Source of the DNA: Rhodobacter sp.
GTDB taxonomy: Bacteria > Pseudomonadota > Alphaproteobacteria > Rhodobacterales > Rhodobacteraceae
Length of the DNA: 43,930 nt
NCBI GenBank assembly: GCA_027482795.1
Contig: JAIXVS010000284.1
Span: 1-43,930, forward strand
Direction of reading: 5' to 3'
Part shown: positions 31,079-40,149 of the stretch, in pieces
Position numbering within the stretch: position 1 is the first letter of the stretch
How the letters are laid out: every line of letters starts with the position of its first letter
Position numbers and translations under genes: made by a program
The notes under the pieces: generated by a model
What the model was told of the DNA's origin: nothing
What the model saw: the letters and a program-made list of their open reading frames with translations, nothing else
Database searches by the model: none

Positions 31079-31659
31079 AGCTTGCGCTGCATTCGCACGG
31101 TGCTGTCGAACCCAAAAATAAACCGCAGTGGCCCAATCTTGCGTTGGCTTTGCACGGTAAATCCGTGGCGCTGGTAAAATCCGCGTGCGCGCCAATTGCT
31201 GCCCACTACATCCAATTGCACCGCGTCAAACCCTTGCGCGCGGGCATAGGCAACGGCGGCCTCAAGCAGCGCCGCGCCTACGCCTTGGCCCCGCGCCGCC
31301 GCTTGCACCGAAAATCCGTCAATCATTAGCGCGCCCGCATCGGGGTCTTTGTTGGCCACCAGCATCAACAATTTCAGCCGCCAAAACCCGCGCAAGGGGC
31401 CGTAAACCGCACCAAAATCCCCCGCAGTGCCGCCAGCAAATGTGCCCGCTTCGCTGTGCAGCCCGACAATGCCCAAAAGAGTGCGATCTTGCACAATGGC
31501 AAAGCATTGATCCAGCCGCAGAACGCGGCGCAGATAATTTTGCGCGCGGGCAGGGGGGCCCATCACGGGCCCAAGCTTGCCGCCAAAGGCCTGCCAATAC
31601 AAATCTGCTGCCGCCGCGCGGTAGTGTTCGGGCAGGCCGTGCAGCACCTGAAAGCTCAC
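31075..31659 (-). CDS. GNAT-family N-acetyltransferase
   Basis: FSVQAAARGQGVGAALLEAAVAYARAQGFDAVQLDVVGSNWRARGFYQRHGF. Confidence 0.88.
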   Translation of the reverse strand: MSFQVLHGLPEHYRAAAADLYWQAFGGKLGPVMGPPARAQNYLRRVLRLDQCFAIVQDRTLLGIVGLHSEAGTFAGGTAGDFGAVYGPLRGFWRLKLLMLVANKDPDAGALMIDGFSVQAAARGQGVGAALLEAAVAYARAQGFDAVQLDVVGSNWRARGFYQRHGFTVQSQRKIGPLRFIFGFDSTVRMQRKL

Positions 31660-32564
31660 AGCGCAGCCTCCAAATCACGGCCAAATCCTGCGCCCAAAAT
31701 CCAACCCTCTTCGCGGGCGTCGGGGTGGGGCAAGGCCAGCATCTGCGCCCAAATATCAGGCGGCACGCGCAGCATGGCGCGGGCCAAAAGCTGCACTTGC
31801 ACCGCGTCTTTGATCCCACCACTTTGCGCCATCACCCGCGCCACCGCTTTGGCCAAAAGCGAAGGGTAAACTTCCGCCAGCACCAGATTGGTTAGGGTTT
31901 CGTCAAAGGGCCAGACACTCACCGCGTCCATCGCCGCCAGCCGCGCAATCATCGGCAGTCCCATCAGTGCCTGACTGCCCACGCTGCCCGTTGTATACAG
32001 CTTCCAAACGGGTTGGGCGCTGGGAATTGCGCGGTCAATGGCGCGGCGCTCGGCAAAGGGTAGGGCCGTGTAATCTACAATCTTGCGCGCAGGCAAATGC
32101 GGTGCCGCGCGCCCCGCTGGGCAGCCCCAAAACGGGCCATTGCCGAAACGGGCGTTGATGGCATTTGCCACGTCAAAGCGATTGTTTCCATTCGTGTCGC
32201 TATCGACAATCGCTGCTTGCAAAAACCGCCACACCGCGCGCGCATCGGTTTGACCCGTCAGCGCTTGGGCAAATCCGCGCGGATAGGCAAAGGGAAAATC
32301 GCAGCCAATCAGCAGGCGCGCGCCGCGTGTTTGCGCGGCCATGATTTGCCCGCGCAAATACGCCTCGGCTTGTGCGCGGGTGCGGTGATATTGGGTTTCC
32401 TCGCCCCCCGCATCGGCACAGCATGTCCATATCGCATCTGCCGATGGTTTGGCGGGCGAGGGCGCAGACGCCGCCGACCAATCAACGATGATAACGCAGT
32501 CAAACAAGGTCTCGCCCGCTGCTCCGCAGGGCAAGGCCAATGTCCGCAGCAATGAAATCGGCAA
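31656..32564 (-). CDS. Hypothetical protein adjacent to mobBA
   Basis: ORF with VIIVDWSAASAPSPAKPSADAIW and LLIGCDFPFAYPRG; start uncertain because it overlaps mobB by about 65 bp. Confidence 0.6.
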   Translation of the reverse strand: MPISLLRTLALPCGAAGETLFDCVIIVDWSAASAPSPAKPSADAIWTCCADAGGEETQYHRTRAQAEAYLRGQIMAAQTRGARLLIGCDFPFAYPRGFAQALTGQTDARAVWRFLQAAIVDSDTNGNNRFDVANAINARFGNGPFWGCPAGRAAPHLPARKIVDYTALPFAERRAIDRAIPSAQPVWKLYTTGSVGSQALMGLPMIARLAAMDAVSVWPFDETLTNLVLAEVYPSLLAKAVARVMAQSGGIKDAVQVQLLARAMLRVPPDIWAQMLALPHPDAREEGWILGAGFGRDLEAAL

Positions 32565-33021
32565 TCTGGCCCGTATCGTTCAGATCAAGGCACGGCACGT
32601 TAAGGGGCGGCAGGGCGCTGTCTGTCGCCACCGCGCGAATGGTGGGATCGCCCGTTTGGATCAGATCATGCCCCGCCTCGGCGCGCCAAACCTCGATTTT
32701 GGGGTGGCTGTCGCGTTTGTACCCTTCGATCAGCACCACATCGACGCGGGCAAGCCGCGCGATGACCTGCGCCAAGGGCGGCTCGCCTGCGCGGTGTTCA
32801 ACCATCAGCGCAAAGCGGTGCGCGCCTGCCAAAACCACTTCCTTTGCCCCCGCCGCGCGGTGGCGGTGACTGTCCTTGCCTGGTTGGTCTAAATCCACAT
32901 CATGATGCACATGTTTGATGGTGGAAACGGTATAGCCCCGCGCAGTGAATTCAGCCACCAAACGTTCCATCAGGCTGGTTTTGCCCGCGTTTTTCCAGCC
33001 TATGACCCCGTAAATTTTCAT
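32500..33021 (-). CDS. mobB: Molybdopterin-guanine dinucleotide biosynthesis protein B
   Basis: IYGVIGWKNAGKTSLMERLV...VSTIKHVHHDVDLDQPGKDSHRHRAAGA. Confidence 0.93.
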   Translation of the reverse strand: MKIYGVIGWKNAGKTSLMERLVAEFTARGYTVSTIKHVHHDVDLDQPGKDSHRHRAAGAKEVVLAGAHRFALMVEHRAGEPPLAQVIARLARVDVVLIEGYKRDSHPKIEVWRAEAGHDLIQTGDPTIRAVATDSALPPLNVPCLDLNDTGQIADFIAADIGLALRSSGRDLV

Positions 33022-33596
33022 GCCTTTAGCCCAGCACGCAGCCGCGCCAAATCCTGCGGCGTGTTGATATTGTCAAAGGCCGCTTCATCTGGAAAATCTG
33101 CATAGGCCAGCGGATTGCGCGCGGCATAATCCATCACTTTGGGCTTTGCGCCCGATTGCAAAAACTGCGCCAAATCACCGCGCAAGGACACGGGCCATAG
33201 GCCGAACGTGCCATGCACACGCCCAGCCCGTGCAAGAGCAATAGTGCCCCCACCCTCTAGCGCAAGGCGCAGGTGCGCCACCAAATCACAGGGAAAATGC
33301 GGGCAATCTACCGCCGCGCTGGCAATATAATCCGCGCCCAGCGGCGCTGCCCATTCCATTGCAGCCAGCAGCCCCGCCAGCGGCCCAAGCGGCGCAGCAT
33401 CGGCCAAAATCGGCAAGCCCAGTGCTGCCAACCCCGCGCCCGTATTCGATGAAATGGCCAATTCTTCGACCTGAGGTTCCAGTCGCCCTACCACCAGATC
33501 AACCAGCCGCGCACCGCCCATATCTAGCATGGCCTTATCAACGCCGCCCAAACGCCGCCCTTGGCCGCCTGCCAGAATCACCCCAAAAATGCGCAT
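33018..33596 (-). CDS. mobA: Molybdenum cofactor guanylyltransferase
   Basis: FGVILAGGQGRRLGGVDKAML...GPLAGLLAAMEWA. Confidence 0.95.
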   Translation of the reverse strand: MRIFGVILAGGQGRRLGGVDKAMLDMGGARLVDLVVGRLEPQVEELAISSNTGAGLAALGLPILADAAPLGPLAGLLAAMEWAAPLGADYIASAAVDCPHFPCDLVAHLRLALEGGGTIALARAGRVHGTFGLWPVSLRGDLAQFLQSGAKPKVMDYAARNPLAYADFPDEAAFDNINTPQDLARLRAGLKA

Positions 33597-33622
33597 ATCC
33601 CGCCCGCTGCTTTTGCCGCAGG

Positions 33623-34258
33623 CTATGGGGCCAACCCCGCCGCTGCAAGCGCTTCGGTGTCATCTTCGTCAATAAAGGTCACACCATGGCTTTTGTCGAC
33701 AGTTGCATCGGTGAAAACGGCATTGGTCACATTGGGGTTTTGGCCAAAGGCCTCTTCCAATTGCAGCGGCCAATAGGTGGTTCTGATCTGCCCAAAGCCC
33801 GGTATTCGCCCCAAAATCCGCGAAATCGTGTTGGCGCAATGCGCCTTTGCCACCGCGCCATTGGCTTTGACGGCGACCAAAATCTGCTCTGCAATTGCGG
33901 GGGAAACCATCAATGTTTGCGTGCGCACAAAATGCGTCTCGCGCGCATGATAATCCTTGTAGGCGTTCATCCAAATCGGGCTTGCACCATATAAAACGTC
34001 GCCGCGTTCAGGCATAAAACGCAGTTTGAACGACCCTGCAGGATCGAACAGCACGGTTTCCGACCCGTTCACCAGCAGCGCCGAATGCGCACCTGCCCCA
34101 GTCCGCGTATTTACAACAGTGAAAAGCGTGATCGACGAAGGTTCGTCCGATACATAGCGCGCCTGCGCAATGGCTGCGTCATCGGCCATAGTGTTTTGAC
34201 CACCCCCGCACGCGGCCAGCATGAGCAAAGCAACAACTGCAAGGGCACGCAACATCAT
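33623..34258 (-). CDS. Putative lipoprotein, unknown function
   Basis: N-terminus MMLRALAVVALLMLAACGGG (lipobox); remainder unrecognised. Confidence 0.65.
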   Translation of the reverse strand: MMLRALAVVALLMLAACGGGQNTMADDAAIAQARYVSDEPSSITLFTVVNTRTGAGAHSALLVNGSETVLFDPAGSFKLRFMPERGDVLYGASPIWMNAYKDYHARETHFVRTQTLMVSPAIAEQILVAVKANGAVAKAHCANTISRILGRIPGFGQIRTTYWPLQLEEAFGQNPNVTNAVFTDATVDKSHGVTFIDEDDTEALAAAGLAP

Positions 34259-34279
34259 GGGAGCAGTCCTTTAAAGGGC

Positions 34280-34414
34280 TTAGCCGTTGGCCAACGCCAA
34301 AAACACCAAGGTGGCCAGCGAAATGATTGTGCCCCAAGTCACAAAGCGAATGAACGTTGCAAAGGTTTTTTCCTGAACTTTTACATCCATGCTACCAGGC
34401 TTGTGTGCGGCCAT
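34280..34414 (-). CDS. aa3-type cytochrome c oxidase subunit IV-like micro-ORF (44 aa), not in supplied ORF track
   Basis: Minus strand encodes MAAHKPGSMDVKVQEKTFATFIRFVTWGTIISLATLVFLALANG*, which closely resembles the single-TM alphaproteobacterial aa3 CoxIV family. Confidence 0.85.
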   Translation of the reverse strand: MAAHKPGSMDVKVQEKTFATFIRFVTWGTIISLATLVFLALANG

Positions 34415-34556
34415 GTCTTTTTCCCTTAAAAGCTGACTTTTGCAGTTGCCTTAGTGCATCTTGCGCGCTTTGTCACGCGGACTTGTTCAAATTTATCAAG
34501 CCAATGCAACGATTTTACAACACTTTTGCGGCGCGGTCTTGCCCCCGCAAAGGGGC

Positions 34557-34928
34557 TTAGGCCGATCCGTCGCCCGCCTCGCCGCCATGCCAACCCGATT
34601 GCAGCACAAAGCCAATGCGCCGCGCGGGGGCAGATGTGTCGGCCACAGGGGCCGCGCGCAGCAGTACCGACAATTGGCTGACATGCTGGATCAGTTGGGT
34701 CTTTTGCCCCGCCTCATCGCGCCCGTAAAAGGTAATCAGATCAGGGTCGAAAAAGCCAATACCCTCAATGCGCAGCACGCCCGCCTCGCTGCCCGCAAAG
34801 CCCATCGCCACCTCTTGCGTGCTGTTCAACTGCGCCTCGAAGGCGCGAATATACTGCGCGATGCGGGCATAGGCCGATTGTGCGGGGCCCATCGGTTCGG
34901 CAGGCGGCTGTGGCAGGTCATCAGTCAT
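34557..34928 (-). CDS. Conserved hypothetical protein
   Basis: 123-aa ORF MTDDLPQPPAEPMGPAQSAYARIAQYIRAFEAQLNSTQEVAMGFAGSEAGVLRIEGIGFFDPDLITFYG. Confidence 0.6.
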   Translation of the reverse strand: MTDDLPQPPAEPMGPAQSAYARIAQYIRAFEAQLNSTQEVAMGFAGSEAGVLRIEGIGFFDPDLITFYGRDEAGQKTQLIQHVSQLSVLLRAAPVADTSAPARRIGFVLQSGWHGGEAGDGSA

Positions 34929-34944
34929 TTGGCACCTTTCGCGG

Positions 34945-36642
34945 CTAGCCCCGCAGACCTAGCGCATCGGCGTCCAAATCGTAAAGCCCTTTGCTGCCCA
35001 CACGGGCCTGCGCCAATAACGCGCTATGTTCGGGCAGCAGGCGCTGAATGTAAAAGGCCGCAAGCGGGCGGCGGGCAGGGTCTGCCAGCGCGCCCTTAAG
35101 GTGCAGCGATGCGCCCAGCACACGGGCAAAGGCGCGCAAATACCAGGCCGCCCCCGCCGCGCGATCTTGGGCATCCTGCGCCAGCAGCCCCTGCGTGGCG
35201 GCGCGCAGTGCGTCATTGGCTTGGCCAACCGCGCTGCCCAGATCATCACCTGCCATCGCGGCCACCCCTGCCATTTCGTCCATCAAGGCAAAGGCCGCCG
35301 CCCCGCCATCGGCCATCTTGCGCCCCACCAGATCCAGCGCCTGAATGCCATTTGTGCCCTCGTAGATCGAGGTGACGCGCACATCGCGGCAAAACTGCGC
35401 AACCCCAGTGTCTTCAATCACGCCCATGCCGCCATGCACCTGCACGCCGATATGGGCCACTTCTGCGCCAATATCGCTGCCATAGGCCTTGGCAATCGGG
35501 GTTAGAAACGCCGCGCGCGCGGCCCACGCGGCACCTCCATTGGCGCGCGCCATGTCGATGGCCACCGCGCAGGTCAGCGCAATCGCGCGGGCGGCAAAGG
35601 TTTCGGCGCGCATCTGCCCCAGCATACGGCGCACATCGGCGTGATCGATGATCGCCGTCTCGCCAAAGGGCGTGCGCCCTTGTTTACGCACCATCGCATA
35701 ATCTGTGGCCGCTTGCGTGGCCGCTTCGGCAATGGCAATGCCTTGGCCCGCCACGCCCAGACGGGCATTGTTCATCATGGTGAACATGGCTGCCATGCCT
35801 TTGTTTTCTTCGCCCACCAGCCAGCCTATGGCGCGGTCATATTCCATCACCGCGGTGGGCGCGCCATGCAGGCCCAACTTATGTTCCAGCGAAATCGCCC
35901 GCACCGCGTTGCGCGCGCCAAGGCTGCCATCGGCATTGGGGATAAACTTTGGCACCATAAACATCGAAATGCCTTTGGTGCCCGCAGCCGCTTCTGGCAG
36001 GCGCGCCAGTACCAGATGGCAGATGTTTTCCGTCAGATCATGCTCGCCCCAAGTGATGTAAATCTTTTGCCCCGTAATGGCATAAGTACCATCGCCCAGA
36101 TGTTCAGCCCGCGTGCGCAGCGCCCCCACATCAGACCCCGCTTGCGGTTCTGTCAGGTTCATCGTGGCCGCCCATTGCCCCGAAGTCAGGCGCGGCAGAT
36201 ACATCGCCTTGATCGCATCATTTGCATGATGTTCCAGCGCCTCGATCTGGCCTTGCGCCATCAGGGGGTTCAGTTGCAACGCAAGGCAGGCCGATCCCAT
36301 CATTTCATTCACTGCCGATACCAACGCCATTGGCAGGCCCAAACCGCCAAAGGCAGGATCGCCGCCCATGCCCACATAGCCGCCTTGGGCGATTTGCCGA
36401 TAGGCTGCGCTAAATCCGGGCGGGGTGGTGACGGCCCCGTTATCAAGGCGGGATCCTACTTTATCGCCCACGCGGTTCAGCGGGGCCAAAGTTTCTGCGC
36501 ACAGCTTGCCCGCCTCGGCCAAAATCGCGCCCATCAGATCATCGGTGCACCCCCCGAATCGCGCTGTGGCCTGCACCGCACCAAACCCCGCCACGTGGGT
36601 TAGAACAAAGGCATATTCAGAAATGGGCGCGCGGTACGGCAT
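34945..36642 (-). CDS. Acyl-CoA dehydrogenase family protein
   Basis: MNLTEPQAGSDVGALRTRAE, GQKIYITWGEHD, VHGGMGVIEDTGVAQFCRDVRVTSIYEGTNGIQALDLVGRK. Confidence 0.93.
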   Translation of the reverse strand: MPYRAPISEYAFVLTHVAGFGAVQATARFGGCTDDLMGAILAEAGKLCAETLAPLNRVGDKVGSRLDNGAVTTPPGFSAAYRQIAQGGYVGMGGDPAFGGLGLPMALVSAVNEMMGSACLALQLNPLMAQGQIEALEHHANDAIKAMYLPRLTSGQWAATMNLTEPQAGSDVGALRTRAEHLGDGTYAITGQKIYITWGEHDLTENICHLVLARLPEAAAGTKGISMFMVPKFIPNADGSLGARNAVRAISLEHKLGLHGAPTAVMEYDRAIGWLVGEENKGMAAMFTMMNNARLGVAGQGIAIAEAATQAATDYAMVRKQGRTPFGETAIIDHADVRRMLGQMRAETFAARAIALTCAVAIDMARANGGAAWAARAAFLTPIAKAYGSDIGAEVAHIGVQVHGGMGVIEDTGVAQFCRDVRVTSIYEGTNGIQALDLVGRKMADGGAAAFALMDEMAGVAAMAGDDLGSAVGQANDALRAATQGLLAQDAQDRAAGAAWYLRAFARVLGASLHLKGALADPARRPLAAFYIQRLLPEHSALLAQARVGSKGLYDLDADALGLRG

Positions 36643-36739
36643 GGCTGATCCGATCTTTGCAAAAGGGCGGTATTCGGTCTATGGCAGGGCAAGCTTGGGC
36701 GCAAATCGCGCGCCCCGCAACCCCAACGCAGCGTCACAT

Positions 36740-37699
36740 ATGATCCAAACCGCCACACTTGCCCCCGATGACATCGGTCTTGCTGCCGCTGCTGCCACGC
36801 TGCGCGCGGGCGGTCTTGTCGCCTTTCCCACGGAAACGGTCTATGGCCTTGGCGGCGATGCGGGTGATGATATGGCCGTGGCGCGCATATTCGATGCCAA
36901 AGGCCGCCCAAGGTTTAACCCCCTGATCGTGCATGTCGCGGGGGTGGCGCAGGCCGAACAGATTGCCGTTTTCACCCCCGCCGCGCGTGATTTGGCGCGG
37001 CGGTTCTGGCCAGGGCCGCTGACACTTGTTCTACCATTGCGCGCCGCTGCGGGCCTTTCGCATTTGGTGACCGCCGATCTGCCATCGGTCGCGCTGCGCG
37101 TGCCTGCCCATCCCGTGGCTCTTGCCCTGTTGCGCGCCTTTGGCGGGCCCATCGCGGCCCCTTCTGCCAACCCGTCGGGGCGTATTTCGCCCACCACTGC
37201 CGCGCATGTTCTGGAAGGGTTGGGCGGCAAAATCGCCGCCGTGCTGGATGGTGGCCCCTGCGCTGTGGGGGTGGAATCGACGATTTTGTCGTTGCTGGAC
37301 GCCCCCCAAATCCTGCGCCAAGGCGGCCTTGCCCAAGAACAGATTGAGGCTGCCCTGGGCGCGGCCGTTTTGGCAGGCCATGACACCAGCGCGCGGCCCG
37401 TGGCACCTGGCCAACTCGCCTCGCATTATGCGCCCAATGCGGGCGTTCGGCTGAATGCCACATTGGCCGAACAAGGTGAAGTGATGATTGGTTTTGGCCC
37501 CGTTCAGGGCGACCTTACCCTATCACCTAGCGGTGATGTGGTGCAGGCAGCGGCGAACCTGTTTTCCAGCCTGCGCGCAGCAGATGTGCTGGCATCCCAG
37601 CGCGGCGCATCGCGCATTGCCGTGGCCCCCATTCCCAACATCGGGCTTGGCCGCGCCATCAATGATCGCCTGTCACGCGCCGCAGCGCCACGATCTTAG
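36740..37699 (+). CDS. L-threonylcarbamoyladenylate synthase (Sua5/YrdC family)
   Basis: GGLVAFPTETVYGLGGDA, KGRPRFNPLIVHV, APSANPSGRISPTTAAHV; C-terminal Sua5-like APGQLASHYAPNAGVRL. Confidence 0.92.
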   Translation: MIQTATLAPDDIGLAAAAATLRAGGLVAFPTETVYGLGGDAGDDMAVARIFDAKGRPRFNPLIVHVAGVAQAEQIAVFTPAARDLARRFWPGPLTLVLPLRAAAGLSHLVTADLPSVALRVPAHPVALALLRAFGGPIAAPSANPSGRISPTTAAHVLEGLGGKIAAVLDGGPCAVGVESTILSLLDAPQILRQGGLAQEQIEAALGAAVLAGHDTSARPVAPGQLASHYAPNAGVRLNATLAEQGEVMIGFGPVQGDLTLSPSGDVVQAAANLFSSLRAADVLASQRGASRIAVAPIPNIGLGRAINDRLSRAAAPRS

Positions 37700-38691
37700 C
37701 GCGCCCGTATCGGAAAGGCGGCGCGGATCAAGCGGAACGTCGGGTCGCGGCCAAATTCTTCAACATCGCGAAACATGCCCTTCAGCGCGGTTGGATAGGG
37801 CAATTGGCGATTCGCCACCACCCACAGCTGACCATGCCCCGCCAGCCGCGCATGGGCGGCGGTTAGAAAGGCCAGCCCCAGCGCGGGATTGGCGCTGCGC
37901 GTGGTGTGAAAGGGCGGGTTCATCACCACCGCCTCCCACGGCAGGGTGGGGCGCACATCGGCAACATCCGCCCAATGAAAGCTGGCGCGCGGATCGGCTA
38001 TGTTTTGGCGCGCGCAGGCCAATGCTGCTGCATCCGCCTCAATCAGATCAAGGGTTTTGACCCCGTCCCGCGCCAGTATCGCGCGCGACAAATACCCCCA
38101 GCCCGCACCAAAATCGGCCACACGGGCAGGCAATTTAGCAGGCAAAATTTCCGCCAAAAGCTGCGATGCGCGGTCTGGTCCATCGGCCGAGAATACCCCC
38201 GCGTGGGTGATAAACCCGCCCTCAATTTCCTGCGGCGCGCCAGACCATGCGGTCAGGCGGGCAGGGGGGGCAAACACTGCAAGCTTGCCATGCGCCTTTG
38301 ATATAACCTCGCCCAAATCTGCGCCCAAATCGGACAGTTCCTTTAGCACGGCCACAATGCCATCGGTCTTTTGCCCGTCCAGCATCAGCCGCCCGCCTGC
38401 GCGCAAACGGCCCGCCGCCTGCGCCAGCATATCGCGCGCGGCAGGTTTCGAACGGGGCAGGCAAACAATTGCCAAATCGGCCAGCGGCGCATCTGCACCA
38501 TCGGCCACCATGGCAAAGCCTTGGCGCGCAAAATGGTCGTAATCGGGCTTAAATCCTGAAACAACAGTCACCGCGTCGCGGGGCAGGGCGGATAAATCAT
38601 CTTCGGCCTGCGGGCCAAAAACCACAATCGCCGCCGCGCCTTGCAAAGACGCATCACCACGCAGGGCCATGTCAAATCGGGTAGATCGCAT
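37696..38691 (-). CDS. Class I SAM-dependent methyltransferase, RsmC-like
   Basis: VADFGAGWGYLSRAIL, LIEADAAALACARQN, VVMNPPFHT (NPPF). Confidence 0.85.
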   Translation of the reverse strand: MRSTRFDMALRGDASLQGAAAIVVFGPQAEDDLSALPRDAVTVVSGFKPDYDHFARQGFAMVADGADAPLADLAIVCLPRSKPAARDMLAQAAGRLRAGGRLMLDGQKTDGIVAVLKELSDLGADLGEVISKAHGKLAVFAPPARLTAWSGAPQEIEGGFITHAGVFSADGPDRASQLLAEILPAKLPARVADFGAGWGYLSRAILARDGVKTLDLIEADAAALACARQNIADPRASFHWADVADVRPTLPWEAVVMNPPFHTTRSANPALGLAFLTAAHARLAGHGQLWVVANRQLPYPTALKGMFRDVEEFGRDPTFRLIRAAFPIRAR

Positions 38692-38756
38692 CAGGGTCGG
38701 CCTTGCGGCCTACTCCTTTTCCATAGTTACAAACATTTTTTATCCTTCTTTTTCAA

Positions 38757-38802
38757 CTAGTTACAGGAACAAAATCTCGATGTGTAACTAATGTGTAACT
38801 AG
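38757..38802. repeat. Inverted repeat CTAGTTACA / TGTAACTAG within a four-copy TAGTTAC/GTAACTA cluster
   Basis: TAGTTAC at 38724-38730 and 38758-38764; GTAACTA at 38784-38790 and 38795-38801; outer 9-bp arms perfect. Confidence 0.8.
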
Positions 38803-38909
38803 CGGTGCAGCAAACAGCGCACCCTTAAGTTCACACTATCAATGAAAGCGGATGGTTACAACAGGCGGGAAGGCAGGCGTGTAAACACGCCGACCAATAT
38901 TTTCATGAT

Positions 38910-39323
38910 TTACTTGCGCTTAGCAGTATTAGCTAACGCCACATCCATCTCACCGCTCATTGCTGCAAGTTTAAAAGCCTCGAGCACTGCGGCAACGGCA
39001 TCGAGTTTTGCAACAAAGACAGCATTGCCCTTTTCACTTAAGCGCAGCGGACGTGCACCATATTTGCATTGCACATACCAACCGCCACCTTGTTCAACAA
39101 ACCAAGCCCGCACAGTGCGTTCAACCTGCACCCGAACCTTTTCACCGTTCACGTTATGCGTCCGCGTTGCGGAAACCGTATAGCTTTTGCTTTCGATCTT
39201 CGCAGCAAGCACCTTTTGCTGTTCAGCAATCGCAGCCAAAAGTTTGTCACGCCGCACAAGTACAGGATCGGTTTGCACATTACGTGCAAATTCGGCGAAG
39301 TTCAGTTTTCCTAAGTGTCCCAT
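38910..39323 (-). CDS. Hypothetical accessory-element protein
   Basis: 137-aa ORF in the lower-GC region, MGHLGKLNFAEFARNVQTDPVLVRRDKLLAAIAEQQKVLAAKI; unrecognised. Confidence 0.65.
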   Translation of the reverse strand: MGHLGKLNFAEFARNVQTDPVLVRRDKLLAAIAEQQKVLAAKIESKSYTVSATRTHNVNGEKVRVQVERTVRAWFVEQGGGWYVQCKYGARPLRLSEKGNAVFVAKLDAVAAVLEAFKLAAMSGEMDVALANTAKRK

Positions 39324-39450
39324 TCATTTCTCCCATCTAACTTCAAATTAGATACATCCTTAAGTTGCGTCGCGCGATCAGAAACAGAACGAACATAATT
39401 TTTGCCTCAGCATTTTGCCATAAAGGATAAATAAATGTGGAGGGCACAAC

Positions 39451-39978
39451 ATGGACAAGCAAGCGGTGAGGCAAGCGCACATAGATTGGATGGCTGGATC
39501 AAATGTTGACGTATACGCAACTTTGAAATTTCAAAATGGCTATGATTTGGTGGAAAACAAAGCAGAGCGAATTTTATCTATATATTTAAACACTCTCGAC
39601 AGGGTTTACTTTGAAAAGCGGCAAATACGATCTGGCTTGCGGGTGGAACGCTTTGCTTTCCTACACAAAGGGCGCAGCGGTCAAAATACGCACTACCACA
39701 TAGCGTTTAAGTCGCTTGGCCCTCTACCGCAATTCTGTGCTGTAGCACATACGCTTTGGAACAGAGATTTTCAGGAAACATCAGGGGCAACTTCGCATAT
39801 TGGCGAGATTCGCTCACTTGGTGCTGCAAGCGTCTATTCGCTGCATGAATTTGGCACCCTAGGCGAACGCACATTTTTGACCAATCTTTCACACGCAAAT
39901 CAGGCACAAACTATAGGCATCACAAAAGGCATGCGTTTAACGCGGAGATTACTAAAGGCTCTCGAAGGCAACGATTAA
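39451..39978 (+). CDS. Hypothetical protein with possible HUH-endonuclease/Rep-like motifs
   Basis: VYATLKFQNG, HKGRSGQNTHYHIAFKSLG (HYH followed by hydrophobics) and GEIRSLGAASVYSLHEFG (Tyr in a Rep motif-3-like position); preceded by GGAGGG. Confidence 0.45.
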   Translation: MDKQAVRQAHIDWMAGSNVDVYATLKFQNGYDLVENKAERILSIYLNTLDRVYFEKRQIRSGLRVERFAFLHKGRSGQNTHYHIAFKSLGPLPQFCAVAHTLWNRDFQETSGATSHIGEIRSLGAASVYSLHEFGTLGERTFLTNLSHANQAQTIGITKGMRLTRRLLKALEGND

Positions 39979-40051
39979 GGCGACGCACAACGCAGGCGAC
40001 AGGGCGATGCTACGGCTTGCAGTGCAGCAGACAAAAATACCGATCGGTGAA

Positions 40052-40074
40052 GCAGCGTTTAGGCCAAACGCTGC
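40052..40074. repeat. Perfect hairpin GCAGCGTTT-AGGCC-AAACGCTGC
   Basis: 9-bp perfect stem, 5-nt loop, just downstream of the Rep-like gene; adjacent palindrome ACCGATCGGT at 40039-40048. Confidence 0.75.
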
Positions 40075-40149
40075 AAATCCTACGTTTATCCAATTAAAAC
40101 ATCATACTAACTGACACAGGCAGCGAATAAATATTAGAAGGAGACGCAG

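Noticed and set aside
35641-36603. 320-aa plus-strand ORF antisense to the acyl-CoA dehydrogenase
   Set aside because: The minus-strand gene has full ACAD motifs; the plus-strand translation is His/Arg/Gln-rich and motif-free.
38692-38910. tRNA gene as island integration site
   Set aside because: No cloverleaf or T-loop/CCA-like signature found at the visible boundary; the other end is outside the window.
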